Notes: generated by a model not told the origin, from the sequence alone. Positions 41,836-50,925 are shown, numbered from the stretch's first letter. The stretch: DNA of 62,685 nucleotides from an uncultured Collinsella sp. (GCA_900754525.1 CAAEDE010000026.1:1-62685), one strand, 5' to 3'. Program-made: numbers and translations.

Positions 41836-43059
41836 ATGGGACGTTTTACCAATCCTCGCGATCTGTACTTTGGTGAGGGCGCTCGCCACGAGGTAAAGAA
41901 CCTCAAGGGCAAGAAGGCCATCATCGTTTCTGGCGGCAGCTCTATGCGCCGCGGCGGGTTCCTGCAGGACGTCGAGAACGACCTTAAGGAAGGCGGTTTC
42001 GAGGTCAAGCTGTTCGAGGGCGTCGAGTCCGACCCGTCCATCGAGACGGTCATGAAGGGCGCCGAGGCCATGCGCGAGTTCGAGCCCGACTGGATTATCG
42101 CCATCGGCGGCGGCTCGCCCATCGATGCCGCTAAGGCCATGTGGGTCTTCTACGAGTATCCCGAGGAGTCCTTCGATAACATCATCCAGCCGTTCAGCTT
42201 CCCCGAGCTGCGTCAGAAGGCTCACTTCTGCGCCATCTCCTCTACCTCCGGCACCGCTACCGAGGTCACTGCCTTCTCCGTCATCACCGACTACGCCAAG
42301 GGCATCAAGTACCCGCTGGCCGACTTCAACATCACTCCTGATGTCGCCATCGTCGACCCCGAGCTCACCTACACCATGCCCGCCAAGCTGTGCGCTCATA
42401 CCGGCATGGACGCTCTGACCCACTGCATGGAGGCCTACGTTTCCACCTGCGCCTCTATGTTCACCGACGCCAACGCTCTGCACGGCATCCGCGAGATCGT
42501 CGAGTGGCTGCCCAAGTCCTATGCTGGCGACCATGAGGCCCGTCAGCACATGCACGAGGCTCAGTGCATCGCCGGTATCGCCTTCTCCTCGGGCCTGCTC
42601 GGCATCGTTCACTCCATGGCTCACAAGACCGGTGCTGCCTTCGAGAACGGCCACATCATCCACGGTGCTGCTAACGCCATGTACCTGGGCAAGGTCATCC
42701 AGTGGAACTCCAAGGATCCCCGTGCTGCCGAGCGTTACGCTTACGTGGCCAAGGAGATCCTGCACCTTCCCGGCGAGACCAACGAGGAGCTCATCGCCGC
42801 GCTCGTCCAGAAGATTCGCGACCTCAACGACCAGCTCAACATTCCGCAGTCCATCAAGGATTACGCGAATGGTGGCGTGAAGGTCGACGCCGAGAACCCG
42901 CAGATGGTTTCCGAGGAGGAGTTCCTCGCCAAGCTGCCCGAGATCGCCGCGAACGCCGAGCAGGACGCCTGCACGCCCGAGAACCCGCGTGAGACCAAGG
43001 CTGCCGACTTCGAGAAGATTCTCAAGGCCTGCTACTACGACACCGACATCGATTTCTAA
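41836..43059 (+). CDS. Iron-containing alcohol dehydrogenase
   Basis: This is a 407-aa NAD(P)H-linked dehydrogenase of the group III (iron) family, close in pattern to butanol/ethanol dehydrogenases. The nucleotide loop is IIAIGGGSPIDAAKAMW. Metal ligands are expected at Asp in TPDVAIVDPEL-adjacent positions, His in TGMDALTHCMEAY and IVHSMAHKTGAAF, and the following HGAANA His. The start at 41836 has an aggagg site. It probably serves fermentation, re-oxidising NADH by reducing an aldehyde. A terminator at 43081-43121 separates it from gldA. Confidence 0.92.
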   Translation: MGRFTNPRDLYFGEGARHEVKNLKGKKAIIVSGGSSMRRGGFLQDVENDLKEGGFEVKLFEGVESDPSIETVMKGAEAMREFEPDWIIAIGGGSPIDAAKAMWVFYEYPEESFDNIIQPFSFPELRQKAHFCAISSTSGTATEVTAFSVITDYAKGIKYPLADFNITPDVAIVDPELTYTMPAKLCAHTGMDALTHCMEAYVSTCASMFTDANALHGIREIVEWLPKSYAGDHEARQHMHEAQCIAGIAFSSGLLGIVHSMAHKTGAAFENGHIIHGAANAMYLGKVIQWNSKDPRAAERYAYVAKEILHLPGETNEELIAALVQKIRDLNDQLNIPQSIKDYANGGVKVDAENPQMVSEEEFLAKLPEIAANAEQDACTPENPRETKAADFEKILKACYYDTDIDF

Positions 43060-43080
43060 TCGACTCTTGTTATCGTAACG

Positions 43081-43121
43081 AGGGGCTCCGCACGTATCTG
43101 TACGGAGCCCCTTTCTTTTTT
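43081..43121 (+). terminator. Alcohol dehydrogenase terminator
   Basis: aggggctccg (43081-43090) and cggagcccct (43103-43112) form a perfect 10-bp stem followed by ttcttttttc. Confidence 0.9.
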
Positions 43122-43142
43122 CTTTTAGAGAATGGGATAGTT

Positions 43143-44243
43143 ATGGCTGCAATTTTCAATAGCCCCAGCAAGTACATCCAGGGTCCGGACGAGCTCGCCA
43201 AGCTCGGCTCCTATGTCGAGCCGCTCGGCGCTAAGGCCCTCGTCATCGTGACGCCTTCGGGCAAGAAGCGCGTCGGTGCCAAGATCGAGGGCGGATTTGC
43301 CGAGGCCAAGGCCGAACTGCTGTTTGAGGACTTTAACGGCGAGTGCTCCAAGGGCGAGGTCGATCGCCTGGTTGCGCTCGCTCGCGACAACGGTTGCGAC
43401 ATCATCGTCGGCGTCGGTGGAGGCAAGATCCTCGACACCGCGAAGGCCGTTGCCTACTACCTGGAGTCCCCGGTTATCATTTGCCCCACCATCGCTTCGA
43501 CCGATGCCCCGTGTTCGGCACTTTCGGTGCTCTACACCGATGACGGCCAGTTCGATAAGTACCTGTTCCTTAAGGCAAACCCCAACATTGTCCTGATGGA
43601 TACGACGGTTATCGCGGCGAGCCCGGTGCGCCTGACGGTTTCCGGTATGGGCGATGCGCTCGCAACCTACTTTGAGGCCCAGGCGACGCATGATGCCGAC
43701 GGTGGCACTTGCGCCGGCGGCAAGGGTGGTATGGCTGGTCTGGCGCTCGCCAAGCTCTGCTACGAGACGCTTATGGCCGATGGCGTCAAGGCCAAGGTCG
43801 CGTTGGAGAAGGGCGCGCTGACGCCTGCCGTCGAGCATATCATCGAGGCCAATACGCTGCTTTCGGGCATTGGCTTTGAGAGCTCGGGCCTTGCTGCTGC
43901 TCATGCCATCCACAATGGCCTGACGATGCTGCCCGAGTGCCACGGCATGTATCACGGCGAGAAGGTTGCCTTTGGCACTATCGTCCAGCTGGTGCTCGAG
44001 GACGCTCCGACTGAGAGGCTTGAGGAAGTCTTGGGCTTCTGCATTGAGCTGGGCCTGCCGGTCACGATGAAGGAACTTGGCGTTGCCGAGCTTACGCGCG
44101 AGCAGGCCATGATTGTTGCCGAGGCCGCCTGCGCGCCCGATGACACCATGTGCAACATGCCGTTTGAGGTGACGCCCGAGATGGTCGCGAACGCCATTCT
44201 GGGCGCCGACGCGCTGGGCCACTACTATCTCATGGATGAGTAA
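43143..44243 (+). CDS. gldA: Glycerol dehydrogenase
   Basis: This enzyme oxidises glycerol to dihydroxyacetone with NAD. The 366-aa protein starts MAAIFNSPSKYIQGPDELAKLGSY-like, the GldA opening. The NAD loop is IIVGVGGGKILDTAKAVAYY. Metal ligands are Asp in SGMGDALATYFEAQ, His in AAAHAIHNGLT and His in CHGMYHGEKVAFG. All are canonical. A terminator follows at 44257-44292, and a paralogous gene then begins. Glycerol or a related polyol is the likely substrate. Confidence 0.93.
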   Translation: MAAIFNSPSKYIQGPDELAKLGSYVEPLGAKALVIVTPSGKKRVGAKIEGGFAEAKAELLFEDFNGECSKGEVDRLVALARDNGCDIIVGVGGGKILDTAKAVAYYLESPVIICPTIASTDAPCSALSVLYTDDGQFDKYLFLKANPNIVLMDTTVIAASPVRLTVSGMGDALATYFEAQATHDADGGTCAGGKGGMAGLALAKLCYETLMADGVKAKVALEKGALTPAVEHIIEANTLLSGIGFESSGLAAAHAIHNGLTMLPECHGMYHGEKVAFGTIVQLVLEDAPTERLEEVLGFCIELGLPVTMKELGVAELTREQAMIVAEAACAPDDTMCNMPFEVTPEMVANAILGADALGHYYLMDE

Positions 44244-44256
44244 ATCAAGCTAAGGA

Positions 44257-44292
44257 AGGGGCAAAGCCGGCAGATGGCTTTGCCCCTTTTTT
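44257..44292 (+). terminator. gldA terminator
   Basis: aggggcaaagcc (44257-44268) and ggctttgcccct (44276-44287) pair perfectly over 12 bp, followed by tttttt. Confidence 0.92.
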
Positions 44293-44296
44293 GCTA

Positions 44297-44327
44297 TGGT
44301 GCAAAGGGGTCAGGTTGCTCTGCACCA
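44297..44327 (+). repeat. Type A-like hairpin, copy 4
   Basis: tggtgca (44297-44303) and tgcacca (44321-44327) enclose aaagGGGTCAGgttgctc, a variant of the GGGACAG loop. The stem is only 7 bp. It lies right after the gldA terminator, in the sense orientation, and just upstream of the paralogous dehydrogenase. Confidence 0.6.
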
Positions 44328-44357
44328 ATTGTTGTTGATGAAAGGGCGGATTCTCGT

Positions 44358-45425
44358 ATGGCGCTTCCCATGGTTTATGGCGGTCCCGGACGATATGTTC
44401 AGGGGCCGGGTGAGCTCTCGCGTCAGGGCAGGTATTTGTCATGGTTGGGCTGCGCTGCCTATGTCTTGTTTGACCAGGGCACCGAGGATCGGCTGTGCAG
44501 GCAGATCGTCGATGGATTTCTGGATGAAGATCTAAGCGAGCCGTTCTTTAAGATTTACAACGGTCCGTGTACGGAAGATGCCGTTGTCGAAATGGCCAAG
44601 GAAGCCCGGGCCGAGTGTTGCGACATGGTGGTGGGCATTGGCGGCGGCAAGATGCTCGATATCGCCAAGGCCGTTGCGTTCTATGCCGAGTTGCCGTTGT
44701 GCGTATGCCCCACGGCGGCCTCAATGGATGGTCCGTGCAGCGCGATTTCGGTGCTGTATCACGAGGATGGGTCGTTCGACCGCTACCTGATGCTCGAGAA
44801 GAATCCAGACCTGGTCGTGGTCGATACCAACGTGGTCGCGGCGGCCCCACTGCGTATGACGGTCGCTGGCATGGGCGATGCGCTGGCAACGTACTTCGAG
44901 GCGCGTTCGTGCACCGCGGCGCACGGCGTCAACGAACACGGTGGCGCGCCGGGGCACTTGGCTTTGGTTGCGGCTCGTGCCTGCTATGACACACTCATGG
45001 AGTGCGGCGTCGCTGCCAAGCGCGATCTCAAAAAGGGCCGTATATCGCCGGCGGTTGAGCGCCTGATCGAGTGCAATATTCTGCTCTCGGGTGTTGGCTT
45101 TGAGAGCGGTGGCCTAGCGCTTGCCCATGCCATCGCCAACGGCCTGACAATTCTGCCCGAGTGCAAGGCCATGCATGGTGAGGCCGTGGCATTTGGCCTG
45201 GCGGTGCAGCTGCGCCTGGAGCGTGCGCCCGAGCTTAATCAGGTGCTCGAGTTTTGCCAGCGCTTCGGTCTGCCGACGACGCTTGAGGAGCTGGGGCTTG
45301 GTGAGATTACCGATGCCGACCTGATGAGCGTTGCGGATGCGGCCTTTAGAAACGAACGCAATATGGCTAACGAACAGGCCAAGGTGACCAGACAAAAGCT
45401 CGTGCAGCTCATGCGCGAGGCATAG
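44358..45425 (+). CDS. Glycerol dehydrogenase-family paralogue
   Basis: This is a 355-aa relative of GldA. Shared features are GPGELSRQGRYLS near the start, the nucleotide loop MVVGIGGGKMLDIAKAVAFY, and the metal ligands Asp in AGMGDALATYFEAR, His in LAHAIANGLT and His in CKAMHGEAVAFG. It has an extra Cys-rich segment, CTEDAVVEMAKEARAECC, in the N-terminal part. The start at 44358 is 13 bases from aaaggg; an upstream frame from 44274 would run across the type A hairpin. Substrate preference may differ from GldA; hydroxyketones or other diols are candidates. Confidence 0.88.
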   Translation: MALPMVYGGPGRYVQGPGELSRQGRYLSWLGCAAYVLFDQGTEDRLCRQIVDGFLDEDLSEPFFKIYNGPCTEDAVVEMAKEARAECCDMVVGIGGGKMLDIAKAVAFYAELPLCVCPTAASMDGPCSAISVLYHEDGSFDRYLMLEKNPDLVVVDTNVVAAAPLRMTVAGMGDALATYFEARSCTAAHGVNEHGGAPGHLALVAARACYDTLMECGVAAKRDLKKGRISPAVERLIECNILLSGVGFESGGLALAHAIANGLTILPECKAMHGEAVAFGLAVQLRLERAPELNQVLEFCQRFGLPTTLEELGLGEITDADLMSVADAAFRNERNMANEQAKVTRQKLVQLMREA

Positions 45426-45575
45426 CTAGGCGCTTTAACGACCTTGTGCAATCGAGGCGGCGATAGGCAATGGGTTATTTCCCTCAAGGTGCACCGCGTG
45501 TAATTTGCCCGAGGTGTGGACCGATAGCGTATCATTATCTCTTGCTTGTTTGCACTGCTCAGGGAGGGGCCGCGC

Positions 45576-46829
45576 ATGGCGCAGGAACACGATCTGTTTG
45601 ATGACATTATCGAGATCAGCAAGGGTTTCGACTTTCTTAAAAACCCGCTTGGCGGTGTGACCGATGCGCTCGATCCGTCGGCGCCGCAGTGGAATCCTGC
45701 CGACTACAAGGAGCGCCCGCGCGGTAACACCATTCCGTGCCTGACCTGCAAAAACGAAAAGAGCGGCTGCACCGCGTGCATGGACGTGTGCCCGGTCAAC
45801 GCTATCGAGGTCGAGGAAGACGCCATTGAGATCCTCGACTCCTGTCGCAAGTGCGGCCTGTGCGCCGCCGCCTGTCCGACTGAAGCGATCATCTCTCCGC
45901 GCCTGGCGCCCAAAAACCTGTATGACGACATTGTCTCGGCGGCAACGAGCCACGAGACCGCCTACGTTACCTGTACGCGCGCCCTCAAGCGCATGCCGCG
46001 CGAGAACGAGGTCGTCGTCGCCTGCGTGGGCGATATTACGGCCGAGACCTGGTTCTCGGTTCTGGCGGACTATCCCAATGTGAGCGTCTACCTGCCACTG
46101 GGCGTGTGCGATAAGTGCCGCAACACCGGTGGCGAGGATATTCTGGGCGAGGCCATCGCCACTGCCGAGGAGTGGGCCGGTACGGGCATGGGCCTGGAGG
46201 TCGACCCCAAGAGCCTCAAATGTCATAAGCGGCGCGAGTACGAGCGCAAGGAGTATATGGAAAAGATCGCCCGCACCACGGGCCTAACCGTGACTAAGCT
46301 CAACCCGGCGACTGCGGCGCTGGCCTCGGTGACGCAGAAGTTGAAGGCCCACCGTCACCAGATCACGCAGCTCGAGCGCACACTCAACACCATGTGCGGC
46401 ACCACGACGACTAAGCGTCGCCGTTCGCTCACCCATGGGCGGCAGCTGGTGCTCTCGACACTGCAGAACCATCCCGAGCTTGCCCAGAACATGCGGGTGA
46501 GCACGCCAGAATGCGATTTTGACAAGTGCACGTCGTGCGGCGAGTGCGTCAACGTGTGCCCCACGTTTGCCTGCGATTTGGTGGGAAGCGGCCGCTTTGC
46601 GTTGGAGTCCACGTATTGCCTTGGTTGCGGTGCCTGCGTCAAGGTGTGCCCCGAGCATGCGCTCAAGTTGGTTGAGCATGACGCGTCCAATCTGGTCGTC
46701 GTCGATCCCGAGGCCGAGGAAAAGGCCGCCCAGAAGGCCAAGGCCCACGAGGAGGCCGAGAAGGTCAAGGCCGAGGCAAAGGAAAAGCTCAACAAGATGC
46801 TCGATCAGGTGGAGAAGCTCGCGGACTAG
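45576..46829 (+). CDS. 4Fe-4S polyferredoxin-like protein
   Basis: This is a 417-aa iron-sulfur protein. Two ferredoxin pairs are visible: near the N-terminus C..C followed by CTACMDVCP and then CRKCGLCAAACP (residues about 50-105), and near the C-terminus CTSCGECVNVCP and CLGCGACVKVCP (about 315-365), enough for four clusters. A middle segment, LPLGVCDKCRNTGGEDI, contains further cysteines. The last 50 residues form an acidic/basic coiled coil (AEEKAAQKAKAHEEAEKVKAEAKEKL). The start at 45576 has an agggagg site. No catalytic oxidoreductase gene adjoins, so it may be a shuttle for a distant enzyme. A type A hairpin follows the stop. Confidence 0.85.
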   Translation: MAQEHDLFDDIIEISKGFDFLKNPLGGVTDALDPSAPQWNPADYKERPRGNTIPCLTCKNEKSGCTACMDVCPVNAIEVEEDAIEILDSCRKCGLCAAACPTEAIISPRLAPKNLYDDIVSAATSHETAYVTCTRALKRMPRENEVVVACVGDITAETWFSVLADYPNVSVYLPLGVCDKCRNTGGEDILGEAIATAEEWAGTGMGLEVDPKSLKCHKRREYERKEYMEKIARTTGLTVTKLNPATAALASVTQKLKAHRHQITQLERTLNTMCGTTTTKRRRSLTHGRQLVLSTLQNHPELAQNMRVSTPECDFDKCTSCGECVNVCPTFACDLVGSGRFALESTYCLGCGACVKVCPEHALKLVEHDASNLVVVDPEAEEKAAQKAKAHEEAEKVKAEAKEKLNKMLDQVEKLAD

Positions 46830-46847
46830 CTAAACGAGCGTAAATGA

Positions 46848-46880
46848 TGGCCGGTGGGACAGGTACTGCCCCACCGGCCA
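46848..46880 (+). repeat. Type A stop-proximal hairpin, copy 5
   Basis: tggccggtggg (46848-46858) and cccaccggcca (46870-46880) form a perfect 11-bp stem, with the loop junction GGGACAGgtactgc. It is 18 bases after the ferredoxin gene stop and in the same sense. Confidence 0.8.
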
Positions 46881-46885
46881 AAAAA

Positions 46886-46950
46886 GTTGCGGTGGAATAG
46901 TTCCCGTTTTGCCCTTAAGCTGGCCATTCTAGGAACTATTCCACCGCAAC
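46886..46950 (+). repeat. Type B large-loop hairpin, copy 2
   Basis: A perfect 19-bp stem (46886-46904 with 46932-46950) encloses a 27-base loop, five bases after type A copy 5. It also lies just beyond the end of the convergent GntR gene. Confidence 0.85.
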
Positions 46951-46960
46951 TAATAGACAG

Positions 46961-47716
46961 TTAGTTCATACTGCTCAGATGGGTCTCGCTGCCGTTATTG
47001 CGGCGGGTGACCGTTTCGTGGAGTAAAAAGAAGCTGGGAACCTGTTTGGTCTCGGTGTATTCCATAAGGATGCCGTCGGCGTTGTAGGTCTGCCCACGTA
47101 TAACGGCGAGTGCGTTAAAGTCGTCGAGATCGAGCACGCGCGTATCCTCGGGCGTGGGATGCTCGATCGTCACATCGCGTTTGCCCGTGGCAATCTTAAT
47201 GCCAAGATCTTCTTCGAGGTAACGATAGATCGAGTCGTTGACAATCTCGGGTGTCAGCCCCGGTACTTGTGAGCTTAGGTAATAGGAGTCGTCGGAGCAC
47301 ACGGCTTGTCCGTCTGCATAACGGATGCGTTTGGCGCGTGTGAGTTCACAGCCTTCGGAAAACCCGGTAATCTTGGAGAGCGCCTTGCTGCAGATGAGGA
47401 GCTCAAAGACGGTGGTGACAGTCTTGAGCTCAAAGCCTCGATTGACCGCGATTTCCTTAAAGGTCTCGAGTCCGCCGCCGCCACGACTCTTCTCGTCACT
47501 GATGTTGCGAATGACGCGCATGCCTTTGCCTTGCTGGGGGAGCACGTAACCATCTGCCGCAAGCATCGAGATGGCGCGACGGACCGTCATGCGCGAACAG
47601 TCAAACAGCTGCGTGAGCTCAGTCTCCGAAGGCAGATAACTCTGATAGGCGTATGTGCCGTCGTCAATCGACTGCTTCACGTTGTCATAAATAGTTTGGA
47701 AGATGGCTCGCGCCAC
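46961..47716 (-). CDS. GntR-family regulator (HutC/TreR type)
   Basis: This is a 251-aa repressor with an N-terminal GntR winged helix (YLPSETELTQLFDCSRMTVRRAISMLAADGYVLPQQGKG) and a UTRA ligand domain ending in FFLLHETV. The family binds sugar phosphates such as trehalose-6-phosphate. It ends a leftward operon with the zinc dehydrogenase and is divergent from the PTS and GH4 genes. Three sites with tctagac or its variants in the shared control region (48854-49019) are the probable operators. Confidence 0.88.
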   Translation of the reverse strand: MARAIFQTIYDNVKQSIDDGTYAYQSYLPSETELTQLFDCSRMTVRRAISMLAADGYVLPQQGKGMRVIRNISDEKSRGGGGLETFKEIAVNRGFELKTVTTVFELLICSKALSKITGFSEGCELTRAKRIRYADGQAVCSDDSYYLSSQVPGLTPEIVNDSIYRYLEEDLGIKIATGKRDVTIEHPTPEDTRVLDLDDFNALAVIRGQTYNADGILMEYTETKQVPSFFLLHETVTRRNNGSETHLSSMN

Positions 47717-47781
47717 GACGGTCTCCTAGAGCTGAGTGCGCGAGCGGTGGATGAGGACCGCTCGCGCAGGTGTCGATCGAT

Positions 47782-48807
47782 TTACTTGCTGGGGTCGATT
47801 ATATATTTACCCATGGCACGCAGAGCTGGGTCTGACAGGATGGCGCCGAGTTCGTCGAGGGAAGCCACCTTGGCGACCATCGAGGATACGTCGAGCCTGC
47901 CAGAGTCGATGAGCTCGAGCGCGCGACGCTGCGTATAAGGGTTGATGTAGGACGAGGTAAGCACAAGCTCCTTCTGGAAGACCTCGAAGGGCTTGACGGT
48001 GATTGTCTCATCGGGCTTGGTGAGGCCGAACATCATGACCGTAGCCTTGTGGCCGGCGATCTGGATGGCCTGCTCGATGGTGACGGGCTTGCCAACACAC
48101 TCGATAACGACATCGACGTTGCCGACGCCCTCCTGCTTCAGGCGGGCCGGGACGTCCTCGTGGATGGAATCAATTGCCAGGTCGGCGCCGAGTTTGAGCG
48201 CAACCTCGCGCTTGCCTTCGACGGGCTCGAGCAAGACAACCTTGGTGGCGCCGGCGTTTTTAGCAAGCTGCATCATGAGCAGACCGATCATGCCACCGCC
48301 GATAACGACAACTGTGCTGCCGGGCTTGATGTTGCACATATCGATGCCGTGCAGACAGCAGGCGACGGGCTCTGTCATAGCACCCTGCTCAAAGCTGGTG
48401 TGATCGCCCAACTTGTAGACTTGCTGCATATCGACGGAGCAGTACTCGGCAAAGCCGCCGTTAACGGTGGTGCCGTAACCGGTCATATGCTCGCAGTAGT
48501 GGTTGATTCCGTCGCGGCAGGGTTCGCAGCAGCCGCAGGGATGGTTTGGGTCGATGCACACGCGATCGCCCGGTTTAAAGCCAGCGACGTCGCTGCCCAC
48601 GGCCTCGACAACGCCCGCAAACTCATGACCAAGGATCGTGGGCGGGGTAACGTCGGCTGCGCCCTTGTCGCCTTCATAGATATGCACGTCGGTGCCGCAG
48701 ACGCCGCAAGCTTTGACGTTGATCAGAACGTCGCGCTTGCCCACGGCCGGCTTTGCCGATTCCTCGACTCTGAGGTCGTGCTTTCCATAGAAGACCGCGC
48801 TTTTCAT
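47782..48807 (-). CDS. Zinc-dependent polyol dehydrogenase (sorbitol-type MDR)
   Basis: This is a 341-aa medium-chain dehydrogenase. Catalytic zinc ligands are Cys in ACGVCGTDVHI and the His-Glu pair GHEFAGVVEAVG, with the TEPVACC Glu. Structural zinc cysteines are in CGCCEPCRDGINHYC. The NAD fold is VVVIGGGMIGLLMMQLAK. The pattern fits sorbitol, xylitol or threonine dehydrogenases. It is the first gene in the leftward unit with the GntR regulator, divergent from an alpha-glucoside PTS and 6-phospho-glucosidase. With those partners it could oxidise the polyol half of a glucosyl-polyol. Confidence 0.88.
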   Translation of the reverse strand: MKSAVFYGKHDLRVEESAKPAVGKRDVLINVKACGVCGTDVHIYEGDKGAADVTPPTILGHEFAGVVEAVGSDVAGFKPGDRVCIDPNHPCGCCEPCRDGINHYCEHMTGYGTTVNGGFAEYCSVDMQQVYKLGDHTSFEQGAMTEPVACCLHGIDMCNIKPGSTVVVIGGGMIGLLMMQLAKNAGATKVVLLEPVEGKREVALKLGADLAIDSIHEDVPARLKQEGVGNVDVVIECVGKPVTIEQAIQIAGHKATVMMFGLTKPDETITVKPFEVFQKELVLTSSYINPYTQRRALELIDSGRLDVSSMVAKVASLDELGAILSDPALRAMGKYIIDPSK

Positions 48808-48853
48808 GGTGACTCCTTAACGTGGCGGTGAATGTTGTATTGAAGTATAGGCA

Positions 48854-48871
48854 TGTCTATAGATATAGACA
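48854..48871. promoter_or_regulatory. Operator candidate 1 for the GntR regulator
   Basis: tgtctata (48854-48861) and tatagaca (48864-48871) form a perfect 8-bp palindrome with a 2-base centre. It lies 47 bases upstream of the zinc dehydrogenase start. Confidence 0.6.
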
Positions 48872-48876
48872 AGCAC

Positions 48877-48888
48877 ATCTAGACAAGT
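48877..48888. promoter_or_regulatory. Operator candidate 2 for the GntR regulator
   Basis: atctagacaagt matches 12 bases of the reverse complement of the site at 49004-49019. It lies within the divergent control region 48808-49162. Confidence 0.55.
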
Positions 48889-49003
48889 AGAAAAGAAATT
48901 TAAAATGCAGCCATCAGCTATGTCAGATTTAGCACGTGAAATACTGGGCATATACCGTTTACGGCCAATAATCAACCGTTTACCGACCGTAGTATTAATG
49001 CTA

Positions 49004-49019
49004 ACTTGTCTAGATAAGT
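49004..49019. promoter_or_regulatory. Operator candidate 3 for the GntR regulator
   Basis: acttgtctagataagt is palindromic at all but one position pair around ctag. It lies upstream of the PTS gene. TreR-like GntR proteins are known to favour TTGTCTAGACAA-like sites. No gene lies in the rest of the 48808-49162 spacer. Confidence 0.65.
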
Positions 49020-49162
49020 GATGTGATAAAACGTAAGTGCAAGAAGTCAGGGAAGCGGGCCCACCCGTCCTATTGCACGAGGTACACGCAAACGGCGCGT
49101 CTGCGGTCTCGAGTGAAGCCAAAACCGCAGCGCTCCGAATGAAGAGAGGGGGATTCCCCGTC

Positions 49163-50770
49163 ATGATGCAAAAGATACAACGTTTCGGCGGTGCAATGTA
49201 CACGCCTGCAATTCTTTTCGCATTTTCCGGAATCGTCGTCGGCCTGGGTACGTTGTTTACCACCGAGGCGATCTTTGGCGAGATGGCCACAGCGGGTCAT
49301 CTTTGGTTTGATTGCTGGAATGTGCTGCTCCAGGGTGGTTGGACGCTCTTTAACCAGATGCCGTTGCTGTTTTGCGTAGCGTTGCCAATCTCGCTCGCGA
49401 ACAAGCAGAACGCTCGCTGCTGCATGGAGGCTTTGGCCATCTACCTTACCTTCAACTACTTTGTAAGCACAATCTTGGGGCAGTGGGGTCCTGTCTTTGG
49501 TGTTGACTTCTCTGTCGAGGCGGGCAGCGGTACTGGTCTTGCCACTATCGCAAGCATCAAAACGCTTGACATGGGCATCATGGGCGCGCTTATCATTTCT
49601 GGTATCGCCACGATGCTGCATAACAAGTTCTTCGATACCGAGCTCCCCGAGTGGCTGGGCGTGTTCTCGGGCTCCGTGTTCATCTATATGATCGGTTTCT
49701 TCGTTATGGTTCCGGTCGCTCTTATCGCCTGCCTGGTGTGGCCGCATGTTCAGGCTGCTATCTCCGCCTTCCAGGGATTCATCCTTTCCGCCGGTACGTT
49801 TGGCGTGGGCGTCTTTGCTTTCTTCGAGCGCGTGCTGATCCCTACAGGCCTGCACCACTTTATCTATACGCCGTTCTATTACGACAACGCGGCGGTCAAT
49901 GGCGGCATCTTTGCCGCTTGGGCTAACATCCTGCCCCAACTGGCTGCCGATCCGAGCGTTGCTCTTAAGGATGCCGCACCCTGGGCTGCCTATACCTGCC
50001 CTGGATGGACTAAAGTCTTCGGCTCGCTTGGCGTCGCCATTGCGTTTTATATGACTGCCAAACCCGAGCGCAAGCAGCGCGTCAAGGCTCTGCTCATTCC
50101 CGTCACCCTTACCGCTATGCTTTGCGGTATTACCGAGCCGCTTGACTTCACCTTCCTGTTCATTGCGCCTGGCCTGTTCGTCGTCCACTGCGTGCTCGGA
50201 GCGCTTGGCTGCATGGCTCAAAACCTCCTTGGCGTCGTTGGCATCTTCGACGGCGGCATCATCTCGATGCTCTCGTGGGACTGGCTGCCCCTTTGGGCCG
50301 CACACGGTCTGCAGTACGCCATCTCCATCCTTGTCGGTCTGTGCTTTACCGCTCTTTGGGTCGTGGTCTTCCGTTTCCTGATCGTCAAGTTCGACTTTAA
50401 GACCCCCGGTCGCGAGGATGACGATGTTGAGGTCGAGCTCAAGTCCAAGGCCGACTACAAGCAAAAGCAGAGCGGTGCTGCTGGCAAATCGGTCGCCCAG
50501 AGTAAAGATGATGAGCGCTTGGTGCTTGCCGAGAACATCCTCGATCTGCTCGGTGGCACGGATAACATCATCGATGTAACTAACTGCGCTACCCGTCTGC
50601 GCGTTAACGTCAAGGACAAGAGCGTCGTTGCACCCGAGGCTTCCTTCAAGGCGATCGGTACGCATGGTTTGGTGGTCCAAGGTCAGTCAATCCAGGTCAT
50701 CATCGGCCTTACCGTCCCGCAGGTTCGCGAGAAGTTCGAGAGCCTTCTGAAGTTCGAGAGCCTTCTGTAA
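49163..50770 (+). CDS. PTS alpha-glucoside enzyme IIBC
   Basis: This is a 535-aa sugar permease-phosphotransferase. It starts MMQKIQRFGGAMYTPAILFAF, the opening typical of the alpha-glucoside (MalX/GlvC/AglA) group. It has about ten membrane helices (residues 15 to about 420), with the ITEPLDFTFLFIAP segment of IIC domains, then a C-terminal IIB domain with the phosphocysteine in IIDVTNCATRLRV. No IIA is fused, so a glucose-type IIA such as 21092-21589 would be needed. The start at 49163 has a gaggggg site. The final 12 residues are a duplicated hexapeptide, KFESLL twice. It is divergent from the zinc dehydrogenase-GntR unit. Confidence 0.93.
   Translation: MMQKIQRFGGAMYTPAILFAFSGIVVGLGTLFTTEAIFGEMATAGHLWFDCWNVLLQGGWTLFNQMPLLFCVALPISLANKQNARCCMEALAIYLTFNYFVSTILGQWGPVFGVDFSVEAGSGTGLATIASIKTLDMGIMGALIISGIATMLHNKFFDTELPEWLGVFSGSVFIYMIGFFVMVPVALIACLVWPHVQAAISAFQGFILSAGTFGVGVFAFFERVLIPTGLHHFIYTPFYYDNAAVNGGIFAAWANILPQLAADPSVALKDAAPWAAYTCPGWTKVFGSLGVAIAFYMTAKPERKQRVKALLIPVTLTAMLCGITEPLDFTFLFIAPGLFVVHCVLGALGCMAQNLLGVVGIFDGGIISMLSWDWLPLWAAHGLQYAISILVGLCFTALWVVVFRFLIVKFDFKTPGREDDDVEVELKSKADYKQKQSGAAGKSVAQSKDDERLVLAENILDLLGGTDNIIDVTNCATRLRVNVKDKSVVAPEASFKAIGTHGLVVQGQSIQVIIGLTVPQVREKFESLLKFESLL
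50732..50767 (+). repeat. 18-bp tandem duplication at the end of the PTS gene
   Basis: aagttcgagagccttctg occurs twice in direct succession (50732-50749 and 50750-50767), adding the second KFESLL hexapeptide before the stop. The two copies are identical, which suggests a recent slippage event or an assembly artefact. Confidence 0.9.
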
Positions 50771-50925
50771 ACCATCGTCCATCGAAACAATCGGCCTTGC
50801 GAGCCGGTATGCACCGCAAGGCCGATTCTAGAGATAAAAAACTCCACTTCTAGGTAACAATTCCAAACCGCGCAAGGCCGCGTGCGGGGACGGATTGAGC
50901 AAGCGGCCAGAATGAGGAGGACATC

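Noticed and set aside
49070..50680. A 536-codon minus-strand frame opposite the PTS gene
   Set aside because: It has charged, low-complexity composition and no start signal; the plus strand encodes a clear IIBC protein.
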